Positions 1-11,329 of a stretch of DNA of 64,000 bases are shown here, one piece after another. The position numbers and the translations under genes were made by a program. How positions within the stretch are numbered: position 1 is the stretch's first letter; every line of letters starts with the position of its first letter. The notes beneath the pieces are model-generated. The model saw only the letters and a list, made by a program, of their open reading frames with translations, had not been told where the DNA came from and made no database searches. The DNA comes from Chenopodium formosanum (Eukaryota; Streptophyta; Magnoliopsida; Caryophyllales; Amaranthaceae): the NCBI GenBank assembly GCA_024500155.1, contig CM044868.1:44242165-44306164 (forward strand). The letters are read 5' to 3'.

Positions 1-954
1 TTTTTTCAAGGTGATTTTTATGGCTTAATTTTCTGGTCTTAAAGTGCTAGTTAGATTAGTAACTTGTTTTATTTATTTTTACCTCGTATTTAAGCTACCT
101 TCAGCCCCGAACCCAGATTTCGACCCAAAAATAGTGAATTTTGGGTGGAAAATGTGTTCTGGAAATGGTTTAATCTTTTAGGAAACGGTTTTTAGCCAAA
201 AAGCGACAAGAAATGCTATTTTTGAGGGTTTTTTCGTTTTTACGAAAAATTTTAAGTCTTTCTAACCTTGAAAATTAATTGCGTATTTATGGTGGTTATG
301 TAATTGGTTCAATACATATTTTATATGTAATTTTAAACCTCCTTATGCATGATTACTTGGTAGTAAGTTGTGCTTGAAAGCTTGGTTTTATTTTTCACAT
401 AATTGCTAACTCATTGTATTAAGTGTGAAATTCTTGTTCTTTGAGGCTTCCAAGTATTAAAGATTCAATCTTTAATTTTTTTAAGTGATTGAAACATTGT
501 ATTACTAAATTCCATGAATTTTTTGTTAAACTTTGTTGATTTAATCATTTTTTGGTTGATTGGAATCATAAAGTTTGAAACTTTGTGATAGAAAATTGTT
601 TATCTTCATATTGGAAGATATAATTTTTTTAAGGATTCACAAGTATTAAAGTTGGAATATTTATTGAACTTATGTTCATTTTTCCAACTCCCTCTTATTT
701 TGTCAAAAATTAAATGTTAATTTAAATTAATTAAATTAAAAGTGAGTAATTGCCCTCTTATTTTTGTTGCACCAAGTTAAACCAATTTAATTACTGAATG
801 GTTCTTGGGAATTATTTTGGTTACATGCACTTTAAAATTTTTATTTAAGTTAGACTTGTTTAAATTTTTTATTTTGCTCATTAAATTAGTTCTAAAATTA
901 ATTTAGAATTAATTGCAAAATATACGCAAAATTTGGGATAAAATCCTGAGGCTA

Positions 955-1180
955 ATGGCATGAAAAACAAGGCATGAACGCCCTTGGCTAGTCCGGTTGC
1001 ATAGCAGCCTACATGTGGCTGCCAAGGATGGTGCCCCGTGCTTGCGCGCGAGCCCATGCGTGGCTGCACGGCACAACAACAACATGGTGTTGTGCGTGCT
1101 GCTTTGCTTGGCCGGGCACGGCTGGTGCAAGCACGAGCGCATGGTGCATCGCTTGGGACTTGGTGCATGCATCATGTAAT
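955..1180 (+). other. GC-rich island in copia A leader
   Basis: An abrupt GC-rich block in a strongly AT-rich leader. Equivalent blocks lie at 48120-48440 (copia D) and about 33370-33600 (copia Bc, minus). All three share short words (a 'GGCTGCCAAGG' class motif at the left) but differ greatly in length and order, unlike the well-conserved flanks. Confidence 0.6.
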
Positions 1181-2250
1181 TAGGGGTATGAGTAGATGTT
1201 GCTTGCGAAGCAATGTAGTGCAATGAGTTCGTACTTTATGGCCATCAAGGGCCACATTATTGATGTGTGAAAGTTCGCTGATGTGGGCGGTGTAACGCTT
1301 AGCGACATCGGGCCCACTCCCACGTTTATTGAGCATCAAATTGTTATGCGAAATGTGAGCACTCCATTTTTTAGTGCTAGGCATTTAGACATTTTGGACT
1401 ACTTAATTTTTTGCTTAAAATTTTCGTTTTAATTATTTTATTAATCTAATTTGTTATAATTATTTTAATTAATTTTGGAGGGTAGGCCACGGTTTTGAGC
1501 GGCATTGGCAAAATTTATGTTGACAAATTTTGCAATTTACTGGCTTAATTAATTGGATTAATTAAGTTGGATGCGGAATTTAGTGGGAGCTTCAAATGTT
1601 TATTGCGCTTATTTACATAACCGGTTAAAACAACTTTGACTAGTTTTAATTAGGCATGTTAATTGGATTAACCACCTAGATTAGTGACTAGTTCACGCGT
1701 GTTTATGCATTGTTACTTGTTTATCGTTGTAAAATGCATGGGACATTCACAAATAGTGAATGGATGAATGAAATGTATATTCTCTCACACGTTTTATGAA
1801 ATGGCAACTAGTGGGGCCCGATTAGGTTAGAAAATACGGACTGTGATCTGTGATGTATTTTTGTAAATCTAAATACGGTCTACGTACTGTTGAGTATTTT
1901 TATTCCTTAATATTTATATTAGTCCTAATTGTAGATACTAGTAGTTTTATTTAATTATGGTCAAGTCTTTAAGATGGAGGCTCTTGGTAGACGTAGCCAT
2001 GAAGTTGCAAATGAAGAAGATTTGAAGATCTCAAGGGGTCATGCTAGTTGCCAAATACATCTATATTTATGTTTTTCGATATATATATATGTATTTTATG
2101 TATATAAATTATATGTTAGATGCATGTTTAGGATTTCAAATGTTGTGATGATTAATTAAGTTCACTTAAATCAACCAACATAGAAACCCTAGGTCCCTAA
2201 ATATTGAGTAAACCTTGCCATTCCAAAACAACACTTACCAACCGAACGAG

Positions 2251-2288
2251 GGTAGTGGTGGGCTACGCCAAAGCGAGGCATCACTACC
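2251..2288 (+). other. Conserved leader stem-loop, copia A
   Basis: Arms GGTAGTGGTG and CATCACTACC pair over 10 bp with one G-U, enclosing a shared loop that contains CGC-CAAA-GCG, itself able to pair. It lies about 400 nt upstream of gag. The same structure is at 32240-32277 (minus) and 49322-49357. A role in RNA packaging or dimerisation is inference only. Confidence 0.5.
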
Positions 2289-2674
2289 TCTCCTAGGAGC
2301 GTAAGGCATACCGGGTATGCAAGTTGGTTTTCGTTGAACTCAATGATATGAGTGATGGAGTCCTAACATGTCATGACAAAGTGAATAAATTGTTGAGTGA
2401 GCATTAGATGCGACAATTTATTCAACCAAGAGTCGCTTGGAGCCATTAGCAAAGTGTTGCTTACCTTAGGAGATTGAGTGTTAAGACAAGCCAAAGCATG
2501 CTTAACCACTCTTTGTTTCATCGGATCTTTGAATCGACTTATTCTCACCCAAAATGGGACAACTGTTAATGTGTGAATGAGACGTTTTAAATAAGTTTGA
2601 TTAAAAATGCATGAATTCAATCTTATTTAAATATCATGAATGGTTTTTCATTTCAAAATTATTTCAAATGTAGA

Positions 2675-5600
2675 ATCATCTCTTTAACTATCGACAACAA
2701 TCTTATGTTCCCAGAACTTCCCGGGAAGTTATCATTTAGCTTAAATTTGGTAAACTTCAAGGAATGGGAAGATGTACTCCGTTTGACCCTCCGTAATTTC
2801 TACCTAGAGCATATCTTAGATACTCATATCCCGAGTTTCTACTCAAAAGTGACTATTTTTGTAGCTCTCGACTCATGGAAAACTCCATTCCGGAACAGTG
2901 AAAGAAGAAATTCTCCAACTACCTTCCGGATGTACTTCTCAAGGCTCTAGAAGATGTGGTCAATTTGAGGGTAACAAAGAGCGATAAAGGCAACTATGAT
3001 GGACTCGTGAAAGAAGTGACTAGGCCATTGTCTAACATGAGGATAAAGCCACCGCAAGATGGATTTCTTAGCAAAGAAAGCCAAGAAGTATGGGCTAGGG
3101 TCTATAGTGCACGACTTAGATCCGGGATGCCACTTCAAGCCCATGTACAAACGATGACAAGGTTATTCAACCATCTGGAACTAATTGGTAAACCGGTGGA
3201 GGATGAGCAAGCGACTCATATGCTTTTAAGCTCACTCCACTCGGGATACATTGCAATTAAGATGCGACTTACCAACAATCGGAACAAACTGTCCTATAAG
3301 GAAGTTGTCCAAAAGCTCCAGAAAACTTATTCTTGCAAGGCGGCTACGTTTGCTCTAAGGCTTAAGAAAAAGGAGTTTTAAAAAAAAGGCAAAGATGCGC
3401 TGCTTCAATTGTAGTAAGCAAGGCTACTACAAAAGAGAATGTAGCGAGTATCTGAAAGATGAGGCAAGAGGAAAGATAGCCTCAATCTCAGGTATCATCT
3501 ACACACTTGAAAATAAGCAATTTATAAGGTATTAGATACCGGAAAATTGACTCATTTTATGCTCTTATTTCAGGAACGAAATGAGCGATGTTTTTCAAGT
3601 GGTCATGAGTACACAAGTGGAAGATGAAGAAAATCTATCCAAAGAAAGCTTGTAATCTCATGTATTTTGTCTAAATTATATAACTTGTTAAGTTTTATCA
3701 ACCATAATTTGATCTTGCGACGTTGGACGTCATTTTAACCTTGATCACAAGACCTTTTGTTTAAATGTCTTGTTTATAATTATGGAAATTACACCTTTTG
3801 TGTGTTTAGACAAAATTGTTTATGATAAAAAGGCTAAGACCATGGAGTCAAAGCAAACTTACTTGTGGCATTGTCGTCTTGGCTACATTAACATCAAACG
3901 CATTAAGAGATTTCTACGGGAAGGTGTTCTTGACTCTTTCGATTTAGAATTGTTTGTGAATTGCGAGGGATGTTTATTAGGCAAGATGATTAAAAAGTCG
4001 TTCTCCAAGTTGGGAGAAAGGGCAGAAGATTTATTAGGTCTAATACACACTGATGTATGTGGAACAATGAGCTCCACCACAAGAAATGGACATCGTTATT
4101 TTATCACCTTCACCGATGACTATAGTAGATATGGTTATGTATACCTAATGTCGCATAAATCTGAATTCTTGGAATAGTTCAAAGAATTTTAGAGTGAAGT
4201 TGAAAATCAACTTTCAAACAAAATTAAAGCCCTTCGATCGGATTGAGGTGGTTAATACTTGAGCCAAGAATTCGATGACCAACTGAAAGAAAAGGGTATA
4301 GTTTCATAGTTAACACCTCCAGGAACTCTACAATGGAATGGAGTATCCGAAAGGAGAAATTGGACCTTGTTATACATGGTACAATCAACAATGGGTCTTA
4401 GTAATCTTCCTATCTCTTTCAGGGGACACGCACTTCTAATTGCGGCACTAACACTGAACCGTGCACCATCAAAAGCTATAGAAAAGACTCCATATGAATT
4501 ATGGATAAAGAAACCTTCTAGGTTGTCTTTTCTAAAGATATGGGGATGCGAAGCATATGTCAAGAAATTAGAAATTAATTTCTAACAAACTTCATCCCAA
4601 ATCTGACAAGGTTTACATTGTGGGCTACCCAAAAGAAACCAAAGGGTATTACTTCTACAACAAGTCGGAGAACAAAGTTTTTGTTGCTCGCGATGGTGTC
4701 TTTTTGGAGAAGGAACACCTTTCCAAAATAACAAGTGGGAGGAAAATCGAACTCGACGAAGTTTGAGAGGATGAGCAACAAAATCAGAATGACAGTCAAA
4801 GTACCCAAACAGCATCTGTTGACGCAGGTCAAAATGATCAAATTGTGCAAAGTCAAACCGACAATGTAAATGCTCAATCCATTACCCTATGTAGGTCTTA
4901 GAGGCCGAGATCTCAACCTGATAGATATCTTTGTTTAGTATTAACCGAGATCTCAGAGGACATTGTGATTATGGATGGAGATGAACCGGCAACCTACAAG
5001 CAAGCGATGGCAAGCACCGACTCTGCTAAATGGCATGAGGCCATGAGATCTGAAATCATGTTCGGGACTTGGTTGACTTACCCAAAGATTATACACCTAT
5101 CGGATGTAAGTGTATTTTCAAGATGAAAACCGACAAAGATGGAAATGTATTCATTTACAAAGCTATATTGGTGGCAAAAGGTTATAGACAAGTTCATGGT
5201 ATTGATTAGGATGAAACCTTTTCACCAGTCGCAATGCTTAAATCCGTTCGGATCCTCCTAGCCATTGTTGCATATTATAATTATGAAATATGGTAGATTG
5301 ACGTCAAAACTGCCTTCCTAAATGGTATTTTAGAAAAAATTGTGTACATGACACAACCTGAAGGTTTTGTCGACCAAAACAATGCTGGGAAGGTTTGTAA
5401 GCTTAAGAAGTCCATTTATGGACTAAAGCAAGCTAGCAGAATTTGAAATCTGCAATTCGATGAAGCCATCAGTATGTTTAGTTTTATCGAGAATCAAGAT
5501 GAATCTTGTGTTTACAAGAAGGTCAGTGGGAGTGACATTGCCTTCCTAGTCTTATATGTCGATAACATATTTCTCATTGGAAACAACATTCCGTTGTTAG

Positions 5601-6528
5601 AATCTGTAAAGACATGGCTTGGATAATGCTTCTCAATGAAAGACTTAGGAGTGGCTCAGTACATACTAGGCATCAAGATCTTTAGGGATAGATAAAAAAG
5701 GATGATGGGACTGAGTCAAAGTACTTATATTGATAAGGTACTTGCTTGATTTGTCATGGAGGAGGCCAAGAGAAGTCACCTGCTAATGTCACATGGCATA
5801 ACCCTAAGCAAGAAGTAGTGTCCACAGACACCTGATGAGCGGGAAAGAATGAATTTGATTCCATATACTTTGCTTATTGGATCGATCATGTATGCCATGA
5901 TATGTACTAGGCCAGATGTATTGTATGTCGTTACCAATCAGATCCAGGAGAGGCCCATTGGCCTGCGGCCAAGAATATCCTAAAGTACCTAAAAAGGAAC
6001 AAGGATAAATTCCTGGTGTATGGTGGTTCAAAGGAATTAGTTGTTGAAGGTTATACCGACGCAAGCTTCCAAACAGACAGAGACAATTTCAAATAACAAT
6101 CTGGATATGTGCTCTGTCTAAATGGAGGAGCAATCAGTTGGAAGAGTGCCAAGCAGAGTACAACTGCAGATTCTACAACTGAAGCCTAGTACTTAGCAAC
6201 TGCTAAAGCGGCTAAGGAGGCTATTTGGATTCGTAAGTTCATTAGTGAACTTGATGTTGCACCCTCTATAAAGGGTCCAATAGCCCTCTATTGTGACAAC
6301 AATGGAGCTATAGCTCAGGCCAGAGAGACAAGGGAACATCAGAAAGTTAAACATGTAAAACGGCGATTTCACATGATTCGAGAATGGAAATAAGAAGGTG
6401 AAATCAGAATTTGCAAACTTGGAACGGATGACAATGTTGCCGATCCACTTACTAAACCTTTGCCTCAAGTGAAGCACAACAAGCACGTTGAGGCAATGGG
6501 AATAAGGCATGTAGGAGACTGGCTTTGA
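2675..6528 (+). pseudogene. Broken copia gag-pol polyprotein gene (element A)
   Basis: Gag lies at about 2706-3480 and is shifted in frame near 2900. The zinc knuckle at 3401-3442 reads C-F-N-C then G-Y-Y-K-R-E-C, so the zinc-binding histidine is Tyr. A protease remnant (LDTG at about 3530) is followed by about 200 bp with no recognisable protease. The integrase zinc region and GAG-preINT start at about 3865 (WHCRLGY), and the integrase core follows with HTDVCG and FTDDYSRYGY. RT covers about 5030-5760; its active site reads YVDN instead of YVDD at about 5554. RNase H follows at about 6050-6450 (YTDASFQTD, DNNGAIAQA). Many in-frame stops occur, for example the TGA at about 4243 in the integrase where RSD-R-GGEY is expected. 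The gene cannot encode an active enzyme. Its closest relative in the window is copia Bc, which shares the same gag type and the same degraded protease. Confidence 0.88.
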
Positions 6529-7386
6529 TTTCCTTGTTTAGTGTTTTAGTTAAATTTTGAACATTAAATGTAAGACACTAAGAAAAATCATTCATGTTTT
6601 GGAGTAATATAAATTTCATGCAATATTTTATCACTCCGTTTGCTACTTATTTGAGGTTTAGGATTAAATAATGAGTCCATTCGATTCTTGGAATATTCAA
6701 AATAGGGTATAAAGACCAGTCTGGGTAAGGAAACACCTATTACGTGAACATTGAATATTATAATAAAAAATTATCCCTAATCGAGGTCATTTAAACGATG
6801 GACGATTAATTACCAATTGAGATTAGTGTGTAGTCTGATTTATAGCACTGTTTCTTGTGCTACGAGGACATGATTGTCATAAATCATTTGCACAGGTTTT
6901 GGTTTAGAACCATACTTGATCGATTATGAGAATACTTTAAGAGATTAAAAATCCTCATAACTATAATTTTCATTATGGCCAGCGGAACCTATTTCCTCAA
7001 CCATGAGTATCGTGAGTTCTCTTGTTTGAATAATAGTCCGCTTTGATGTTGTTAAATGTATGCCGTAATAGGGGATTATAACGACAACACTCGGGTGGCT
7101 AGGTCCTCTTATTAAGAAGAGCTACATTACAAGACTAGGGAATGTCCCCCTACTAAAATAGGGAAGATGTCTTTGTTGTATAATAGGCCTCTCGTAGATC
7201 GAGATTGTAAAAATGCATGGCCGTACTCGGATGGATTTTAGAAATCATCTGTTTATTGACAGTCGGACTCGGAATCGAGAAACACTTCTGGATGTAATAA
7301 GTATGATGAAATAATCTTACCTTAAGTGACATATGAATCAAGTTGTACAGTAAATGCACACTTGTCCGGAAGGACAAGTGGGAGAT
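6529..7386 (+). other. 3' noncoding region of copia A ending in hairpin and polypurine tract
   Basis: No open frame is supported. The block is conserved in copia D (53713-54588) and copia Bc (27076-27954, minus) despite being noncoding. A 9-bp perfect hairpin at 7359-7380 (arms CACTTGTCC and GGACAAGTG, loop GGAA) overlaps the polypurine tract AAGTGGGAGAT that ends at the 3' LTR. Confidence 0.75.
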
Positions 7387-8709
7387 TGAAAGGACTGGTG
7401 TCCTTTGAACAAGTGTACTATTCCGTTAGTGGGTTCAGGATTATTAGAAAGCTAATATATTCAGTAAGGTAAAGTGATCGGAATGCCTGGGTGGAGGCCG
7501 CTTCCGATCAGTAATATAAATGCATAATTAATATTATAGCTTAATCTTAACTGAACCCTTCAGGTCACAACCAAGCAACTAACGAACCGAAGCGACTAAT
7601 TAATTATGATTTAATTAATACATCAACCGAGTAATTAATATTTAGACGTCGGGAATTCAAGCTTAGTGCGTCAAAACCGAACGTCGAAAGTCGAGTCAAA
7701 AATAGTAAAAGACGAGACATGAAAATAATAATAAATAAACAAAGACAAAAACACCCCAAGAATCGGAATGCCCCGAGAAAACCGAGTGTTAGGGGCATAT
7801 GACCTGGCATGGTGGCTAGCATGCGCACCAAGCCGAGCCTAGGCTAGCTGGTGAGTGTTAGCGCACCAATGGCAGCATCGCAAGGCTAGCCGCACCTATG
7901 CTAAGCCAAGGCGCGCGAGAAGCAACAACTCTAAGAAGCAGCCCGCATCTTTCGTGTGTGGATCGTTGGCTGAGAGCACAAGAAGCCTACACAAGCTGTT
8001 GGGCTTGCTGGCTAGCAGTGCTAGCAGCCCGCACGCTTGTGCTAGGCCAGCTGGGCAGCTGCGCAAGGCAGCCCACCTCGGGTGCCTTGGTGCCCAAGTG
8101 TGGGTGCCATGTGGCGCGATTTAAGAGGGGGTTGCAAGTGTGTGTTGGCCGGTTTTTGGAGAGGGAGTGGGGAGCAAGTTTGGTCCCCCCCTCCTCCAAA
8201 TGGTCCTCACCTAACCTCTTTTATGAGCTTGCCACTTGTTGATTTATTACTAGTTTGATTATTAATTTTATTTTAGCTTTAAAATAAAATGGAAAAATCA
8301 AATTCTCCCACATTGATGGGAGAGATTTTCACTCTCTTACTTTCCCTATAAATAACAAAGTTGGGGTATTGGGAAATTCACTTGAGTGAGAGTTAAAAAA
8401 GGCATCACCGTTGTGAAAACCTTTGAACTCATTAATGACTCGGGTTTTTGGTCGGGCCTTGCTAACTCCAAGGCATTGGACCATTTTCGGTGCTGGGGTT
8501 GCAGGTGGACTTTCTTTGGAGGCTCTCGTGTTAGCGGGGCTAAAGCTTTCAAGTAAGAGTCATTTCGTTTGGGCGAAGCACGCTCCAAAGGTAATTATCT
8601 TGTCTTAATCTTGTGATTAATTTATTTATGCTTTATGGTTTTATTAATTGCGTGTGGTTCTTTGGGTCGGGGTCGTTTCCACAATAAGTTGGACTTACCA
8701 AACCCCAAT
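7387..8709 (+). repeat. 3' LTR of copia A
   Basis: The LTR starts TGAAAGGACTGGTGTCC directly after the polypurine tract and ends ACCCCAATA, where the other copies end CCCCAACA or CCCTAACA. It matches LTRs at 25753-27075, 34615-35903, 37341-47166 (split) and 54589-55918. A TATA box (TATAAATA, 8347-8354) lies downstream of a GC-rich, GCTAGC-rich block at about 7800-8120. Open frames in that block are not genes. Confidence 0.88.
8347..8354 (+). promoter_or_regulatory. TATA box of copia A LTR
   Basis: TATAAATA, conserved at the same place in the other copia LTRs (46794-46801 and 55546-55553 on plus; 34970-34977 on minus). Inferred from position and conservation; no transcript start was mapped. 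Confidence 0.55.
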
Positions 8710-9427
8710 AGGGATACCACCAAATTTTAAAAATTTATCCTACCCTCAACCTTTTTCCTATACGTTATAACCTTTGGGAAAGCCCTTTTGACCTAGAGGT
8801 TGAGTCACATATCGGGGGAGGGAAATATGTGTTAAAGCCTAAGGAGAGGGGATGCAAATTCAAGATGTCGAGAAACCTCAAATCTATTTGTTTTTCCAGT
8901 TCCTTCGAGGAACTATAGAGACGCTCACTAAAAGTAGATTTGAAGCTAATTGGGAGAATGTGCTAAATTATTTTGGGATGAAAGTGAATTGCGTTCCATT
9001 AGTTCCCTATGTTTAGCATGTCCTATGTTTCAATCAACCTTAGATATCTTAGAACGTGCACTCCATTACTTGTTTAGAAAGATTTGCATTCACTTGTGCT
9101 TGTACATTTGGAAAAGTCCTTTAATGAACATTTTTTGCTTTTCTTGTATTTTGGTTTCTTTTTCGTGCTTTGCCTTGTTTGCATTATTATGAGAGTTATA
9201 AATTAATATCTTAGGAAACCTTTAAGAGAGCATCACTCATCCTCTAGGGTAATCTAGGGGTGTAAATGGTTTGTCTTTAGTTGCTAAAATTGACCGTGAT
9301 TCCTACAATAGTGAGTTACTGCATATTTTTGTCTATTTTCTTCTATTTGTTTATTTAAATAAGCTCATCATTTCTCTTTTTGTTTTGTTTTGCTTGAGGA
9401 CGAGCAAAAGTTAAGCTTGGGGGTATT
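8710..9427 (+). other. F1 3' noncoding region
   Basis: No gene is supported; the short open frame at 8950-9192 is not conserved. The region carries blocks common to all Tat-like elements here, including a CCTCTAGGG segment near 9240 and the polypurine-proximal hairpin at 9390-9407 (TTGCTTG / CGAGCAA, one G-U pair, loop AGGA). Confidence 0.65.
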
Positions 9428-9743
9428 TGATGGGTGTCATAAATGGCACCCATTTGATGAGAATTTAGGTTGTTTTCTTCCTCTTTTCATAGCTTTCATG
9501 CTCAATAAATTCCTAGTTTTATGCATGTGCTCTTGGTTTTACCTTTCTTCTCTTATTTTGTAGCTTTTGTGCATTTTGGTTGTTTTTCTACACTTTTCTC
9601 CTTTATTTGCTCTATTTTCATGGTTGTAGGTATTGTACGAGGTTCGGGTCTTGATATTAGTGATTTACCAAGGTGGAAGATTCTTTTGAAGCCAGCTCAT
9701 GGCAATAGGAAAGCTCAAGATGCTAGGAAGTGGGTTCTCCAAG
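9428..9743 (+). repeat. F1 3' LTR, left part
   Basis: TG start follows the polypurine tract. This part matches 23430-23728 of F2 and is interrupted at CCAAG by element B. It ends with the first copy of the CCAAG duplication (9739-9743). Confidence 0.75.
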
Positions 9744-11329
9744 TGATCGGGGGTTTAAGTAGTGTCGTTAGTCTACTAACCCTAATCAAATTAACAATTT
9801 ATAATACCTAAACTACCCTAATACGAGTATAGGGGTAAGTAAAGGGTCGAACCCAAAAGGACTAAGTGTATCAATCTATGCTAATTAGACTACTAGGAAA
9901 GCTTGTGAGGTAAAGAGAGGTTCAACTAACACTACTAAGAGCAAATAACTAAAACTAGGGAAAGTGGAATCCAATTACATCAATGCATTCAACAACATCA
10001 AACAATTAGATGAAAATGACCTCAATTAGGACGATTAACGCATTTAACTAACTCTCGCGTAATTAAGCATGTTAATAATCCTACTAAACTAATTCACTCT
10101 CGTGCAACTAGCCTAGCAAAGATATGGAGGAATTTAGGGCTCTCAACCAACTCACTCTCGCACAATCGATTGAAAACACAATTAAAAGCATAGAATCAAT
10201 TAGCTAGAAAGATTCAAATACATAAAAGCATCATCCATACACAATAATCAAGAAACAATTCCATACTAACCACAATCAATCATTAAATTAATTAAAATAA
10301 CCTTCATCCATTTCCCTAGAACAAACCTAAACTAACATGGTGAACAAAAACAAGGAAAACAAGGTAAAATAATAATAAAAGCAAGAATCAACCACTAAAC
10401 TAATTAATCTACTCAAATAAACAAATAAATAAGCAAAAACAATAATAAATGAAAGCAATAAAGGTGAGAGAAAGTTAGGAAGACTCATTGAATTTATGAG
10501 AGGAAAAATCCACAAATTTGCTTCTTCAAAATCCCAAAAACTTCATGAAAAATCCAAGCTTTCACTCTCTAAACTACTCTAAACTAGAGAGAGAAACTCC
10601 TAATCTAACCCTAAGAGAGAGAAGCTCTCCTAAACTAACTACGAAAATAGCATAATAGATCCCCCCTTTTTACAAAGAGTCCCGTCTATATATATGTGGC
10701 TCCACCAAAAGAAAGAGACTTGGACAACAAGGCGCAAATAAATCGTAAACCCAGTCGTGCGCGCCCGCACATGAGTCCTGTGCGCCCGCACACAGGTGTG
10801 TGCGCCCCCTCATTGTAGTGTGCGGCCGCAACTTTGTGGGTCCGAGGAAAATAAGTGCGCCCGCACATAAGTCATGCGCGCCCGCGCAAAGGTGTGTGCG
10901 CCCGCACAGCAGTCGCGCATAGGGTCGCGCAAACTCTCTAGTTTTGCTCTGTTTCTTCAGTCTGGCTGTGCGGGTTCTGACAGGGCCGCGCGCCCGCACA
11001 GACTCACATGTGCGACTGCGCATAAGCCGCACAGCACCCCGCGCACAACAGATAACTTAGCTTCTTGATATCCTCTTTCTTTCGGCGCATAATTCCTACA
11101 TAAGCAAAGCATGGAGATCAAAATAAAAACAAAGAAAATAAGATAAATTAAATAAATTAAGAAAATAAGCTAAAAACTATTAAAAACCACTTAAATACTC
11201 GAAATCAAAATAAAAGACGAGAATAAGTAAATAAAGAAATAAAGGACAAAAAGGGTTAAATTATTGGAAAAATAAGCCGAAAAACGACTCAATAAACACC
11301 CTAAAAAGTGGTAGAAAAGTCACTTATCA
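9744..11329 (-). repeat. 3' LTR of element B
   Basis: Plus-strand ends are TGATCGGGGG and CACTTATCA, giving TG...CA ends on either strand. It carries an array of short GC palindromes (10755-11045) and a TATA box (10687-10695, minus). It matches 15379-16965, 37883-39495 and 44819-46411. Confidence 0.9.
10755..11045 (-). repeat. Array of GC-rich palindromes in the LTR promoter region
   Basis: Repeated units of type GTGCGCCCGCAC (stem GTGCG/CGCAC) lie just upstream, in transcription sense, of the TATA box at 10687-10695. The same arrays occur at about 16393-16680, 38899-39190 and 45838-46100. Short frames translated from these arrays are artefacts. Confidence 0.6.

Larger units (their letters stand above)
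1..2674 (+). other. Untranslated leader of copia A (no gene)
   Basis: This 2.7-kb stretch lies between the primer site (outside the window) and gag and has no long open frame. It is conserved with the leaders of copia D (47167-49742) and copia Bc (31845-34614, minus), matching nearly up to the gag start. It is AT-rich apart from a GC-rich island at about 955-1180 full of GCATGC/TGGTGC words. A conserved hairpin lies at 2251-2288. Short open frames inside the GC island are not conserved between copies and are not annotated as genes. Confidence 0.75.
1..8709 (+). mobile_element. Ty1/copia LTR retrotransposon A, 5' LTR outside window
   Basis: The first bases match the leader lying about 40 bp downstream of the primer-binding site in copia D (about 47204) and, on the minus strand, in copia Bc (about 34560), so the 5' LTR lies just left of the window. 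In order there is a long untranslated leader, a broken gag-pol gene, an approximately 860-bp 3' noncoding region, a polypurine tract and a 3' LTR. The element sits inside the 3' internal region of Tat element F1: sequence from 8710 on resumes homology with the 3' noncoding part of elements B and C. The 5-bp target duplication cannot be confirmed because the left flank is missing. Superfamily is certain from the domain order (INT before RT); lineage (Tork/TAR/Angela-like) is only a guess. Confidence 0.9.

Noticed and set aside
7855..8242. Overlapping open frames in the GC-rich part of the copia LTR, also at 33154-33700, 46433-46723 and 48060-48449
   Set aside because: GC-rich LTR or leader sequence with few stops; not conserved in frame between copies.
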